Numbered from the stretch's first letter, positions 1 to 9,170 are shown. The stretch: 64,000 nucleotides of DNA from Sandaracinus amylolyticus (GCF_000737325.1 NZ_CP011125.1:2666001-2730000); one strand, 5' to 3'. Notes: generated by a model from the sequence alone, not told the origin. Program-made: numbers and translations.

Positions 1-251
1 TGGCGGATGTACGCGAGGATCTCCGCCTCGCTCAGCGCCGCCATCGCCTCGGGCGTGGGCGCGGCCGCGAAGAGCGCGGGCGTGACCTCGTTGACCTTCT
101 TGTCGGTGGTCTGCGCGGAGAGCACGACCGCGACGAGCAGCGTGAACGCGTCGACGTGATCGAGCGGGATCGGCGGGCTCGGGTACAGGCGCTCGAGGAT
201 CTCGAGGATACGAGCTGCCTTCTCGTCGCGCTTGAGCACGGGCGCGTTCAT
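1..251 (-). CDS. nth: Endonuclease III (partial, N-terminal 83 residues)
   Basis: This is the N-terminal part of the DNA base-excision-repair glycosylase/AP lyase endonuclease III; the gene runs off the left edge of the window. The visible residues include LLVAVVLSAQTTDKKVN (about residues 38-54), which corresponds to the well conserved first helical segment of Nth proteins (LLIAVLLSAQATD in the E. coli protein). The ATG at 251 is preceded by a purine-rich AAAGGGG at a suitable spacing. An in-frame ATG at 266 lies upstream of that site and is less likely. The HhH motif, catalytic Lys/Asp and Fe-S cysteines lie outside the window. The gene is divergent from the FG-GAP lipoprotein gene at 350, with about 100 bp between them for two promoters. 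Confidence 0.88.
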   Translation of the reverse strand, partial: MNAPVLKRDEKAARILEILERLYPSPPIPLDHVDAFTLLVAVVLSAQTTDKKVNEVTPALFAAAPTPEAMAALSEAEILAYIR

Positions 252-349
252 TCGGGCCCCTTTCATCGGGCGGAGTGTAGTGCCCGAGGGCCGGGACGAC
301 AGAGGGTCGGGGAATTTGCTCGGTGGATCCGCGCTTGGTAGGTGGGGCC

Positions 350-1693
350 ATGCGGAAGGCTCGGATCGTCGGGATCGTGATCGGGATCGCGGTGTGCGCG
401 GTCGCATCGTGCGTGGCGTGCTCGGGCGGGACGGAGCCCGCGACCCCGCCGCAGCAGGCGGAAGCGCCGCCGGCGCCCACTCCGCCGACCCCGCCGCCCA
501 CGCCGACGGCGGCGCGCACCCAGGGCGAGCAGCGCGGGCTGCTCGTCGCGAGCTCGCAGTTCCGCGTCGAGAACGGCGCGGTGACGGCGACGCCGGGCCC
601 GGCGCGCCTCGAGATCCTGACGCCCGACGGTGATCAGTGGCGCGCCGAGGTGATCGAGGATCCCGGCAGCAACGTGTTCCACAAGGCGCTGTGGTGGCAG
701 CCGCCGACGGGCGAGCCGGGGCTCGTCACGCTCGGTGGCATGTCCGCCGCGGTGAAGCTCTGGCGTCGCGGCGCGAGCGGGTGGACCAGCGAGACGCTCT
801 GGACCGAGGAGTTCGGCGGGCAGTTCAACCGCATGCGCGACGCGGAGATCGCGGACGTGTACGGCGACGGCGCCGCGATCGCGGTGGCGACGCACGATCA
901 GGGTGTCGTCGCGACGGTGCGTCCGGGCGCGAGCGGGTGGACGATCGATCGACTCGATCGCGAGCCGAACACGTTCGTGCACGAGATCGAGATCGGCGAT
1001 CTGAACGGCGACGGGCAGCTCGAGATCTACGCGACGCCGAGCGAGCCGAACGATCTCGGTGGCGGCGAGCAGAGCGGGCAGGTCGTGCGCTACGTGCCGC
1101 GCGCGCAGCAGGGCCGCACGGTGGTCGCGGACCTCGGCAACCGTCACGCGAAGGAGATCTGGGTCGGCGACGCGGACGGCGACGGACGCGACGAGCTCTA
1201 CGTCGCGGTCGAGGCGCTCACGCGCGGCGCCGGCGCGCAGCTCGAGATCGTCGAGCCGGTCGAGATCCGTCGCTACGACGCGGACACCGCGCCGACGGCG
1301 CGCAACGTGATCGCGCGCATCCCGGGCGAGCGCCTGACGCGCTTCCTGACCGTGGGCGACGTCGACGGAGACGGGCGCCGCGAGATGGTGATCGCGACGT
1401 TCCGCAACGGGCTCTGGCTCGCGCGTCCGGGTCGCGATCCGCGCGGCGAGTGGTCGCTCGAGAGCATCGATCGCGAGTCGAGCGGGTTCGAGCACGCGGC
1501 GCTGCTCACCGACCTCGACGGAGACGGCAAGGACGAGCTCTACGTGGGCGCGGACGAGCAGGGCGAGCTGCGCCGCTACGTGTGGGTGAACGGGCGCGCG
1601 CGCCGCGAGGTGATGCTCCGCCGCGAGGTGCCGCGCGCGATCATGACGTGGAACCTGATGCCGGTTCCGCTCAGCGCCGTCGCTCCGCGCTGA
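350..1693 (+). CDS. Secreted FG-GAP/VCBS repeat lipoprotein
   Basis: Predicted exported protein of 447 residues. The N-terminus has a basic start (MRKAR), a hydrophobic segment and candidate lipobox cysteines at residues 21 and 24, followed by a Pro/Ala-rich linker. The rest resembles a beta-propeller built from FG-GAP/VCBS units. Clear Ca-binding-type loops are DLNGDGQLEIY (about residue 219), DADGDGRDELYV (about 275), DVDGDGRREMVIA (about 337) and DLDGDGKDELYVG (about 388). Such propellers usually mediate binding outside the cell, and no enzymatic motif is visible. ATG 350 was chosen over the upstream in-frame start at 323 because the signal peptide begins there and AGGTGGGG precedes it. 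The partner is unknown. Confidence 0.85.
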   Translation: MRKARIVGIVIGIAVCAVASCVACSGGTEPATPPQQAEAPPAPTPPTPPPTPTAARTQGEQRGLLVASSQFRVENGAVTATPGPARLEILTPDGDQWRAEVIEDPGSNVFHKALWWQPPTGEPGLVTLGGMSAAVKLWRRGASGWTSETLWTEEFGGQFNRMRDAEIADVYGDGAAIAVATHDQGVVATVRPGASGWTIDRLDREPNTFVHEIEIGDLNGDGQLEIYATPSEPNDLGGGEQSGQVVRYVPRAQQGRTVVADLGNRHAKEIWVGDADGDGRDELYVAVEALTRGAGAQLEIVEPVEIRRYDADTAPTARNVIARIPGERLTRFLTVGDVDGDGRREMVIATFRNGLWLARPGRDPRGEWSLESIDRESSGFEHAALLTDLDGDGKDELYVGADEQGELRRYVWVNGRARREVMLRREVPRAIMTWNLMPVPLSAVAPR

Positions 1694-1868
1694 CGTCGCG
1701 AGAGAGGCTCGAACGAGGACGCGCCGGGGCACCTGCTCCTGCGCGTTCGCTTTTGGGCCTCGCCTGAGTGCTCGTCCCGGAGGGCCCGGACGGGAGCGCG
1801 CGCAGCGCGCGGACGGAAGGGACCGGAGCGGCGAGCCGATTTCTTTTTGGGTAGCCTCGATCCTGCAG

Positions 1869-1892
1869 GCGCGTTTTCGATCAGAAACGCGC
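1869..1892. promoter_or_regulatory. Hairpin upstream of the sigma factor gene
   Basis: The sequence gcgcgttt (1869-1876) is the exact reverse complement of aaacgcgc (1885-1892), giving an 8-bp stem with an 8-nt loop. It sits 22 bp before the GTG start of the sigma factor. There is no following T-run, so it could be a weak terminator, an operator or a 5'-leader structure. Confidence 0.4.
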
Positions 1893-1914
1893 GAGCCCGG
1901 AGGAACCGACGGGC

Positions 1915-2496
1915 GTGGACGCGGGGCGCGAGGACGGGCTGGAGGTGGCGCTCGCCGCGGCGCGCGCTCGCACGATCGGTGCGGGCGGCGTCGACGTGGG
2001 CGCCGTGTTCGACGCGCACGGCAAGTACGTCGCGCGCGTCTTGCGCTGTCTCGGGGTGCGCGATCAGGAGCTCGCCGACGTGTGCCAGGAGGTCTTCCTC
2101 GTGGTGCAGCGTCGGCTGCACGAGCTCGATGGTCGCGCGTCGCTGCGGACGTGGCTGTACGCGATCTGCGTGCGCAAGGCGCTCGCGGCGCGTCGTGACG
2201 CGGCGCGACGAAGGGCGCGCGAGGCACCGGAGTCGAGCGAGCCGATCGGCGAGCGCACGCCGCAGGACGAGCTCGAGCGCACGCGGCGTCTCGCGCAGGC
2301 GATCGAGATCCTCGGCGGCATCGCCGAGGACAAGCGCGCGGTGTTCGTCCTCTACGAGGTCGAGCAGCTGCCGATGCCGGAGGTCGCGGAGATCGTGGGC
2401 TGTCCGCTGCAGACCGCGTACTCGCGGCTCTACGCGGCGCGGAAGGAGATCGCGGAGGCGCTGCGTCGTCTGCGCGCCGGTGGGAGGGCGGAATGA
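1915..2496 (+). CDS. RNA polymerase sigma factor, ECF-type sigma-70 family
   Basis: A 193-residue protein of the usual ECF size. The sigma region 2 core is visible around residues 40-75 (ELADVCQEVFLVVQRRL, the position of the DxxQExF element). Region 4 is near residues 140-180, with DKRAVFVLYEVEQLPMPEVA followed by the helix-turn-helix containing TAYSRLYAARKE. It should direct RNA polymerase to a small regulon. GGAGGA (1899-1904) lies 10 nt before the GTG start. The stop codon overlaps the start of the next gene (ATGA), so the two are probably translationally coupled. In ECF systems such a partner is often the membrane anti-sigma factor. Confidence 0.9.
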   Translation: MDAGREDGLEVALAAARARTIGAGGVDVGAVFDAHGKYVARVLRCLGVRDQELADVCQEVFLVVQRRLHELDGRASLRTWLYAICVRKALAARRDAARRRAREAPESSEPIGERTPQDELERTRRLAQAIEILGGIAEDKRAVFVLYEVEQLPMPEVAEIVGCPLQTAYSRLYAARKEIAEALRRLRAGGRAE

Positions 2497-4448
2497 GCGG
2501 CGGGATGCACGACGACGACGCGATGCTGCGCGAGCTCATCGAGGTGCTGCGCGGCGCGGCGCCGGAGGGCGAGGCGCTCGCGGCGCTGCGCGCGGAGGTG
2601 GTCGCGGGCGCGTCGCGTCGCGGCCGCGGCGGGTCCGGCGGCGCGTGGGTGATCGCGGGGATCGTCGCGCTCCTCGTGAGCGGCGGCGAGGTGGCTGCGG
2701 CGCCTGCGCGCGAGGTGGTGCGCGCGCGTGACGTGGAGCCGACGAGCGCCGTCGCGCCCGAGCCAGCCATCGTCGACGAAGCGCCGGTCGTCGTGCCGCA
2801 CGAGGAGCCGGCGGGCACGCCCGTCGCGGCACCGCCTCGAGCGCGGCGGCGAGCGCGCGTCGAGGTCGCGCCCGAGCCGGCGCTCACCGACGACGCGTGG
2901 CTCACCGCGCTCGCGAGCGTGCCTGCGAGCGCGAAGTCCTCGCCCGCGCCGAGCGACGCGCCCTCGACGCTGTACGCCGACGCGCTGCGCGCCTACGCCG
3001 CGGGTCGCTGCGACGACGCGACGCCCATCCTGCAGCGCGTGATCGAGGGCGAGAGCGAAGACGCGCCCGCTGCCATCGAGCGCGCCGAGCTCCTGCTCGC
3101 GGAGTGCCTCTTCCGCAGCGGCTTCGTGCAGTCGTCGTTCGCGATGGTCGACGCGATCGCGCGTCGCGGCGAGGTGCACACGCAGCACGACGAGGCGCTC
3201 GATCTGCTCGGTCGGATCGCGCAGCGCGCGCCCGATCCCGACGCGCTCGTCGAGACCGTCTCGCACTACTCCGAGGATCGGCTGGTGCGGCTCGAGGGCA
3301 CGCCGTCGCACGACGCGCTGCTGCACCTCCTCGCGCGCGCTCGCTACGTCGCGGGCGACTTCGACGCCGCGGCGCGGCTCTTCGCGCGGGCGCGAGTTGG
3401 TACACGCTGGTACGTGCCATCTCGCTACTGGGAGGGCGTCACGCACGTGCGCCGTCGGCGCGCCCAGCCCGCGACGCGCGCGTTCCAGGCGGTGATCGAC
3501 GCGGTGGGTACCGATCGCGACGGAGGCAGCGGCGAGCGCGAGCACCTGCGCGATCTCGCGCGCATCGCGATCGCGCGCGTCGCGTACACCGCGGCGACGC
3601 CGGGCCGCGAGGGCGCCGATCCCGCGCGGCAGACGGTGCTGCTCGAGCGCGCGCTCGAGGCGTGGCAGCGCGTCGACTTCGGGAGCGCCTACGGACCCGA
3701 CGCGTTCTTCGAGGAGTCGTGGGCGCTCTATCTGCTCGGCGAGCACCCTCGCGCGCTCGGCCACGTTCACGGCCTGCTCTCGCCGCAGCTCGAGGATCGC
3801 GTGCACCCGGAGGCGCTCGTGCTGCGTGCGACGATCTACTTCGAGCACTGCCGCTACGAGGCGGCGGAGCGCTCGGTCGCGGACTTCCACGCGCGCTACG
3901 ACGCGCTGCTCGAGGGCATCGCGGCGCAGGAGCGCGGCCTGGACGATGCCGACGCCGCGTACGCGCTGCTCGACGCGGTGCGCTCGGAGCGCGGTCCCTC
4001 GGGCGTGCTCGGTCGCGTGCTGCGCGCGTCGTTCGCGGATCGCGCGATCGCGCGGCAGCTGGTGCTGGTGCGCTCGATCGACGCGGAGATCGCGCGCGTC
4101 GATCGCGCGTCGTTCGCGAGCACGTCGGTCGCGCAGCACGTCGCGCAGGAGCTCGCGATCCAGCGCTCGCTCGCCGTCACGCGCGCCGGCGAGTCGGTGC
4201 GCGCCCGCATCGCGCGGCTCGCGGACGAGCTCCGGGCGCGCGCCAACGAGATCGACACCGTGCAGCTCGAGATCGAGACCGCGCGCCGGCGCGCCCTCGA
4301 GGAAAACGTGCCGCTCACGCGCGAGCCCGAGCGTCCGACCTCGATCGTCGCGGTGCAGGGCGATCAGATCTGGCCCTTCGACGGCGAGTACTGGGACGAC
4401 GAGCTCCCCTATTACCGCGAGCACGTGACCTCGATCTGCACGCGCTGA
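2493..4448 (+). CDS. Membrane-anchored TPR-like protein, possible anti-sigma partner
   Basis: A 651-residue protein overlapping the sigma factor gene by 4 nt. A short acidic N-terminal cytosolic segment (about 45 residues) is followed by a Gly/Arg stretch, one transmembrane helix (GAWVIAGIVALLVSGG, about residues 50-65) and an Ala/Pro-rich linker. Then comes a long all-alpha region (about 160-600) with TPR-like helices, for example YADALRAYAAGRCDDATPIL, and a heptad-rich segment near the end. The topology (N-in, C-out) and the coupled position behind an ECF sigma factor suggest a membrane regulator or signal receptor, but I see no canonical zinc-binding anti-sigma motif (HxxxCxxC). The function is therefore inferred from context only. 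Confidence 0.75.
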   Translation: MSGGMHDDDAMLRELIEVLRGAAPEGEALAALRAEVVAGASRRGRGGSGGAWVIAGIVALLVSGGEVAAAPAREVVRARDVEPTSAVAPEPAIVDEAPVVVPHEEPAGTPVAAPPRARRRARVEVAPEPALTDDAWLTALASVPASAKSSPAPSDAPSTLYADALRAYAAGRCDDATPILQRVIEGESEDAPAAIERAELLLAECLFRSGFVQSSFAMVDAIARRGEVHTQHDEALDLLGRIAQRAPDPDALVETVSHYSEDRLVRLEGTPSHDALLHLLARARYVAGDFDAAARLFARARVGTRWYVPSRYWEGVTHVRRRRAQPATRAFQAVIDAVGTDRDGGSGEREHLRDLARIAIARVAYTAATPGREGADPARQTVLLERALEAWQRVDFGSAYGPDAFFEESWALYLLGEHPRALGHVHGLLSPQLEDRVHPEALVLRATIYFEHCRYEAAERSVADFHARYDALLEGIAAQERGLDDADAAYALLDAVRSERGPSGVLGRVLRASFADRAIARQLVLVRSIDAEIARVDRASFASTSVAQHVAQELAIQRSLAVTRAGESVRARIARLADELRARANEIDTVQLEIETARRRALEENVPLTREPERPTSIVAVQGDQIWPFDGEYWDDELPYYREHVTSICTR

Positions 4449-4466
4449 TCCGGTACATCGGCGGGC

Positions 4467-4856
4467 GTGCACGTCGTCGTCGCGATCAAGACGCTCATCG
4501 TGGTGTACGCGCTGGCGTCCTCGGTGCGCGCTCGCTTCCGCGCGGGGATCGCGGCGACCGTCGTCATCGCGCTGCTCTCGATCGTGCTGCCGATCCTGAA
4601 CCTCACCGATCACGCGGGATCGCTCGGCGCGCGCGTGCTCGAGCGCCCGTACGTCGCGCCGTCGCTGAGCGGGATCGTGGGCGCGGTCACCACGCGCCTC
4701 GCGTTCCGCGCGGTCGACGCGGAGCGCGAGCCCGCGCGCGTTCCTGCCCTCGAGGGTGCGGCGTACGCGCTGCTCGGGAGCACGCTGCTCGATCTCGGGC
4801 TCGCGGTGATCGCGGGGCTCGTGCTGCACCTGATGGAGCGCACCAGCGCCTCTTGA
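4467..4856 (+). CDS. Small membrane protein, unknown function
   Basis: A 129-residue hydrophobic protein with a GTG start. Hydrophobic segments are visible at about residues 4-20 (VVAIKTLIVVYALASS), 25-45 (AGIAATVVIALLSIVLPIL) and 95-122 (AAYALLGSTLLDLGLAVIAG), consistent with an inner-membrane protein with three helices. It lies 18 bp after the TPR gene and 30 bp before the methyltransferase gene, on the same strand. I recognise no family. Confidence 0.65.
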   Translation: MHVVVAIKTLIVVYALASSVRARFRAGIAATVVIALLSIVLPILNLTDHAGSLGARVLERPYVAPSLSGIVGAVTTRLAFRAVDAEREPARVPALEGAAYALLGSTLLDLGLAVIAGLVLHLMERTSAS

Positions 4857-4886
4857 GCGCGCGTGCCAAGACTCCGGGGATATCGC

Positions 4887-5669
4887 ATGCGACGTCCCGA
4901 CGACCGTGATCCCCGCCCTGCGCCGCCCCATCGCGGCAAGCCGGTCCAGCGCCCGACCAAGCCGCCGCTCCGCGTGCAGACCACGACGCTGTGGGAGTAC
5001 CCGTCGCAGCACTACGGCGCGGGCATGCAGGGCGATCAGCGCTATGTCGGCGCGACGCCTTCGTACGTCGTGTGGAACCTGATCCAGCGCTACACGCGCG
5101 AGGGCGATCTCGTGATCGATCCGATGTGCGGCTCGGGCACGACGATCGACGTCGCGAAGGACACGGGGCGTCGCGCGCGCGGGTTCGATCTCGCGCCGTA
5201 CCGCGACGACATCGAGAAGTCCGACGCGCGCAAGCTCCCGCTCGGCAAGGAGAGCGTGCAGCTCGTCTTCCTCGATCCGCCCTACGGCGATCACATCGAC
5301 TACTCCGAGGATCCCGCCTGCATCGGGAAGCTCAGCGCGTACGACCCGCGCTACTACGAGGCGATGGGCCAGGTGCTGCGCGAGTGCGCGCGCGTGCTCG
5401 TGCCCGGCGGCGTGATGGGCCTCTACGTCTGCGACTACTTCGAGAAGAAGAAGGGGTTCGCGCCGGTGGGGTTCCAGCTCTTCGCGCAGATGGCGTCGCT
5501 GCTGGTCCCGCTCGATGTCGTGGCGGTCACCCGGCACCACAAGACGCTGAAGATGGGCAACTACCACAAGGCCGCGGAGGAGCAGAACTTCTTCCTCCGC
5601 GGCTTCAACTACCTCTTCATCGCGCAGAAGCCGGAGCGCGCCGCGCCCGCGCCGCGCCGTCGTCGCTGA
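4887..5669 (+). CDS. SAM-dependent DNA/RNA methyltransferase with DPPY motif
   Basis: A 260-residue Rossmann-fold methyltransferase. The SAM-binding motif DPMCGSGTT is at about residues 78-86 and the catalytic DPPY motif, which flips and methylates an exocyclic amino group, is at 130-133. The order (SAM motif, then DPPY soon after) fits gamma-like N6-adenine/N4-cytosine DNA methyltransferases and also Trm11/THUMP-type RNA guanine methyltransferases. There is no obvious target-recognition domain or neighbouring restriction gene, so a solitary DNA or RNA modification enzyme is more likely than a restriction system. ATG 4887 is preceded by GGGGA at 6-nt spacing; a GTG at 4863 is an alternative start. 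It is convergent with the RCC1 gene, whose end lies 21 bp away. Confidence 0.82.
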   Translation: MRRPDDRDPRPAPPHRGKPVQRPTKPPLRVQTTTLWEYPSQHYGAGMQGDQRYVGATPSYVVWNLIQRYTREGDLVIDPMCGSGTTIDVAKDTGRRARGFDLAPYRDDIEKSDARKLPLGKESVQLVFLDPPYGDHIDYSEDPACIGKLSAYDPRYYEAMGQVLRECARVLVPGGVMGLYVCDYFEKKKGFAPVGFQLFAQMASLLVPLDVVAVTRHHKTLKMGNYHKAAEEQNFFLRGFNYLFIAQKPERAAPAPRRRR

Positions 5670-5690
5670 GGCTGCCGAGTCGCAAGGCGC

Positions 5691-6932
5691 TCAGAAGCCG
5701 AGCACGCGCACCGGCGCGCTCGAGCCGACGCGCGGCGCGCCGTCGCCGAGCTGCCCGAAGTCGTCCTCGCCGAAGCACGCGACGCCTCCGTCCTCGAGCG
5801 CGACGCACGCATGCTCGAAGCCGATCGAGTAGCGGCGCGCGCCGAACGCCCCGACGCGCACGTCGGCACCGAAGTGCGGCAGGAGCACCGGGAAGCACCC
5901 GAGCGATCCGTCGTCGTGCACGACGCAGCTGCGCCCGCGCTCGCCGGCGCCGACCTGCAGCGCACGCGCGAGCCCCGCGATCTCGTGAGGCGGGAACGGC
6001 CCTTCGGCGCGCCCTGCCGGGCCCATCGAGCCCCAACACGACACGCGCTCGGTCGCGAGCAGCGCGCACGTGTGATGCGTCCCCGCGCTCACCTGCACCG
6101 CGTCGACGACGCCCGGGACCTGCACCGGCGTGAGGATCGCCTCGACGCGCTCGACGCCGAGCTGGCGCTCGAGGTTCTGGCCCCAGCACCACACGCTGCC
6201 GTCGTCGCGGACCGCGCACGTGTGGCGCCAGCCTGCTTCGATCTGCTCGATGCGATCGAGCGCGACGACGCGCATCGGCGTGGTGGTCGAGCTCGTGTCG
6301 CCGTGACCGAGCTGGCCGAACGCGCCGTGGCCCCAGCACGTCGCGCTGCGATCCGCGAGCACCGCGCACGTGTGCTGTCCCGCGGCGCTCACGCCGCGCG
6401 CGCCCGTGATGCCGGGGACGCGCACGGGGCGGTTCGTGGTGCTCGTCTCGACGAGGCGCACGCCGATCTGACCGTGGAGGTTGTGGCCCCAGCACCAGAT
6501 CTCGCCGCGCCGCGTGCGCGCGCAGGTGTGCTGCATGCCCGCGGAGATCTCGGCGAAGGCCTCGTCGTGCATCACCTCGACCGGCGCGTCGCGATCGACG
6601 TAGGTGCCGTCGCCGAGCTGGCCGCTCGCGTTGTTGCCCCAGCAGAGCGCTCGACCTGCGCGCAGCGCGCAGCTGTGTCGCCAGCCCGCGGAGACGATCT
6701 CGACGCGCGGGCTCTCCTCGCCGGGATCGCGCCCGCCGTCGTCCAGCGGGATCGTCGCGCCGTCGACGTGCGCGTCGCGCGGGATGCTCGCGTCGCGCAT
6801 CCCGGGATCGAGCGGCGTGCCCGCGTCGACGAGCCCCGGGCCGTTCGGGCTCGACAGCGGATCGAGAGGCGAGCGCGCGCCGCATCCCGATGCGATCAGC
6901 GCGAGAACGGCGGCGAGGGCGAGCGTGCGCAC
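5691..6932 (-). CDS. RCC1-repeat lipoprotein
   Basis: A 413-residue exported protein. GTG 6932 starts a signal peptide ending in the lipobox LIASGC. An Asp/Pro-rich linker is followed by about seven RCC1-type propeller blades recognised by HxCA...WCWG...GQLG signatures, for example WRHSCALRAGRALCWGNN and MQHTCARTRRGEIWCWGHN. The later blades are degenerate, ending FGEDDFGQLGDG. RCC1 propellers in myxobacteria are usually surface or secreted binding modules, and regularly spaced Cys pairs here may form disulfides. No enzymatic residues can be assigned. Confidence 0.87.
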   Translation of the reverse strand: MRTLALAAVLALIASGCGARSPLDPLSSPNGPGLVDAGTPLDPGMRDASIPRDAHVDGATIPLDDGGRDPGEESPRVEIVSAGWRHSCALRAGRALCWGNNASGQLGDGTYVDRDAPVEVMHDEAFAEISAGMQHTCARTRRGEIWCWGHNLHGQIGVRLVETSTTNRPVRVPGITGARGVSAAGQHTCAVLADRSATCWGHGAFGQLGHGDTSSTTTPMRVVALDRIEQIEAGWRHTCAVRDDGSVWCWGQNLERQLGVERVEAILTPVQVPGVVDAVQVSAGTHHTCALLATERVSCWGSMGPAGRAEGPFPPHEIAGLARALQVGAGERGRSCVVHDDGSLGCFPVLLPHFGADVRVGAFGARRYSIGFEHACVALEDGGVACFGEDDFGQLGDGAPRVGSSAPVRVLGF

Positions 6933-6978
6933 GAGCGTGGGTCGCGCCCGTGCGTGAGGTTTTCCACACGGGCGGGGC

Positions 6979-8025
6979 TCAGCGCGGCACGCAGAGGCCC
7001 GACGTGTCCCCACTTCGCTGCGGCATGCACGTGCTGCTCTCGTCGCAGGGGTGGGCGTCGTCACAGACCGGCCAGCACCGCGCGTCGGCGCCGCCCGCGC
7101 GCGCGCACGCGTGATCGGCGGGGCAGTCGATGCTGCGATGGCAGACCTCGCCCGCCGGCGTCGTGCCGATCGCGCGACACGCGAAGCCGTCGGCGATCGC
7201 GCCGTCCGCGTCGATCACCGTCGCTGCGTCGCACGTGGCGAACGACGGGCACTCGGCGCCGAATCGCGTGCAGGTCGGCACGCAGTATCCGACCGGCGGG
7301 GCGGTGAGCGCGTACCAGCGGCACGCCTCGCCGTCGCCGCACTCGTCGTCGGCGCGGCAGATCGCGCGGCACACGATCATGTCGTCGCCGAGGCTGCCCG
7401 CGGTGCAGGTGAGGTCGGCCCCGCAGTCGTCGGTGCCCGAGCCGCCCACGGTGCACGCCTCGCCCGCGCTCGCGGCGCCGCGGCGCACGCACGCGCTCAC
7501 GATCGGCACCGGCGCGTCGAGCCCGAGGTTCACCGGCGCGCAGCGCTCGTCGGCCGCGCACACGTCGTCGGCGGTGCAGCACGCGTGATCGAGCGTGCGC
7601 GTCGACGACGCGCGCGCTTCGCACGAGAACGCGATCGACGCGTCCTCGCATGCGATGTCGAGCGCGCCGCGATCGCGCCGCGCGGTGCACGCGAGCCCGC
7701 CCGCTTCGAAGCGCATCACGTCGCCGTCGACGGTCGCGTCGATCGCGCCGAGGCTGCCCGAGATCGTCGCTGCACATCCGTGCTGCGCGATGCACAGCGT
7801 GCCGAGCTCGAGCGCGGTGCCGCGCAAGCAGGTCTCGTCCAGCGAGAGGCCGTACGCGCCCTCGAACGACGCGCACGCGCTCGCGTCGATCCGGGCGATC
7901 GCGTCGACGGGTGTGCTCGCGTCGACGGGATCGCTCGTGGCGTCGTCTCCGCACGCGAGGAGCGAAGCCGAGAGGAGCGCGAGCGCGAGTCGTGGAAGAG
8001 CCTGCACGGGCAGAAGGAGTAACAC
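6979..8025 (-). CDS. Cys-rich secreted lipoprotein
   Basis: A 348-residue protein if started at GTG 8025. GTG 8007 gives an equally good signal peptide (PRLALALLSASLLAC) and is the main alternative. The lipobox is followed by an Asp/Ala linker, a small domain (about residues 45-140) of unknown fold, and a C-terminal half dense in Cys with repeated DxxCxxGxxC-like modules, for example CGDGEACRW and CDESSTCMPQ, similar to Dickkopf/TIL-like disulfide folds. It lies 14 bp behind the formylglycine-enzyme-like gene and is probably cotranscribed. Function unknown. Confidence 0.78.
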   Translation of the reverse strand: MLLLLPVQALPRLALALLSASLLACGDDATSDPVDASTPVDAIARIDASACASFEGAYGLSLDETCLRGTALELGTLCIAQHGCAATISGSLGAIDATVDGDVMRFEAGGLACTARRDRGALDIACEDASIAFSCEARASSTRTLDHACCTADDVCAADERCAPVNLGLDAPVPIVSACVRRGAASAGEACTVGGSGTDDCGADLTCTAGSLGDDMIVCRAICRADDECGDGEACRWYALTAPPVGYCVPTCTRFGAECPSFATCDAATVIDADGAIADGFACRAIGTTPAGEVCHRSIDCPADHACARAGGADARCWPVCDDAHPCDESSTCMPQRSGDTSGLCVPR

Positions 8026-8039
8026 GGTGCTCGGTCGCC

Positions 8040-9077
8040 TCACTCGCTCCAGCAGCATCGGAAGCCGGTCGAGTAGTCGCGGTGCGAGACGTCGTGGGCC
8101 GTCGTCGCGTAGAGGCAGCCCGGCCCGTTGCGCGCCGTGTCCACGTAGAAGCCGCCGCGGAACGTGCCCGCGGGATCCGAGGTCCACTCGTGCAGGTTGC
8201 CCATCATGTCGAGCGCGCCGCTCTCGCTCTCGCACATCGCGTGATCGCCGGTGCGCGCGAGGGAGTCGGGCAGCTGGCTGAGGCACGGGTGATCGAGCTC
8301 GGAGTAGATCCAGTCCGCGCTCGTCATGAAGTACTCGACCGCCGGGTGCTGCGCGCGCGCGTCGTTGCACCAGCCGGGCATGCGCGTCGCGCCGTACGGA
8401 TAGGTCGCGCCGCTCGAGCCCTGGCAGGCGCGCAGCCACTCGGCGTTCGTGCACAGGCGCTTTCCCGCTTCCGCACACGCCGCGGCCGCCTGGGTCTCGC
8501 GGACGTAGCCCTGCGGGACCGCGCCGCGCAGCGACCGCGCGCGCACACGCGCGCCGACCGGCTCGAAGTACGGAGACCACCCGCGCGTCGAGCCGTCGCC
8601 GAGCACCTCGACGAGCGACGCCTCGAAGCGGTCGATGCAGAACGCGTCGGTCACGCGCACCATCCCCGCGGGACAACCGTCTTCGCCGGGCTCCTCGACG
8701 AGGCCTTCGTTGGGAAGCGGGCGCGCGTCGGGATCACACGTCGACGTGCTGCCTCCGTCGGGCGGAGGCGAGGCCGTGCAGCACTGGACGCTCGCAGGGC
8801 CCGGGCAGAAGCCGGGCGTCGACGTGCCCTCGCACGACGCGACGTCGACGCAGCGACCGGGCGCCCCCGAGACCGCGCACGAGCCCCAGTCCGACGCGCC
8901 GTCGAGCGACGCGTCGGACATCGCGCCCGCGTCGTCGAGCGACGCGTCGAGCGCGACCTGCGCGTCGTCGCGGGCTGGGGCCGCATCGAGCCCCGCGCCG
9001 CCGTCGGCGACGTCGCGCGGGGTCGGTCCACAAGCGAGGGCCGTCGCCGCGACGGCCGCGAGCACGAAGGCGCGCAC
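8040..9077 (-). CDS. Formylglycine-generating-enzyme (SUMF1)-like lipoprotein
   Basis: A 345-residue exported protein. Residues 1-16 form a signal peptide with a lipobox-like end (ATALAC), followed by a 100-residue Asp/Ala linker with a small Cys motif. The C-terminal domain (about 125-345) has FGE-sulfatase/SUMF1 signatures: CIDRFEAS, GKRLCTNAEWLRACQG, DMMGNLHEWTSD and a terminal GFRCCWSE. Family members oxidise sulfatase Cys to formylglycine or act as C-type-lectin-like or iron(II) oxidase domains. The paired active-site Cys of true FGE is not certain here, so a non-enzymatic member is possible. It uses a GTG start. Confidence 0.85.
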   Translation of the reverse strand: MRAFVLAAVAATALACGPTPRDVADGGAGLDAAPARDDAQVALDASLDDAGAMSDASLDGASDWGSCAVSGAPGRCVDVASCEGTSTPGFCPGPASVQCCTASPPPDGGSTSTCDPDARPLPNEGLVEEPGEDGCPAGMVRVTDAFCIDRFEASLVEVLGDGSTRGWSPYFEPVGARVRARSLRGAVPQGYVRETQAAAACAEAGKRLCTNAEWLRACQGSSGATYPYGATRMPGWCNDARAQHPAVEYFMTSADWIYSELDHPCLSQLPDSLARTGDHAMCESESGALDMMGNLHEWTSDPAGTFRGGFYVDTARNGPGCLYATTAHDVSHRDYSTGFRCCWSE

Positions 9078-9170
9078 GCGATCGGGATAACACGGGGCGC
9101 TCCGGATGCGGAGGTGGGCCGCCCGCGTGCGGGCGCATGGGCGGGGTGGGCGCGCCCATGTGCGCGAGCG

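Noticed and set aside
4887-5669. Type II restriction-modification system
   Set aside because: Only the methyltransferase is present; neighbours are a membrane protein and a convergent RCC1 lipoprotein, with no nuclease.
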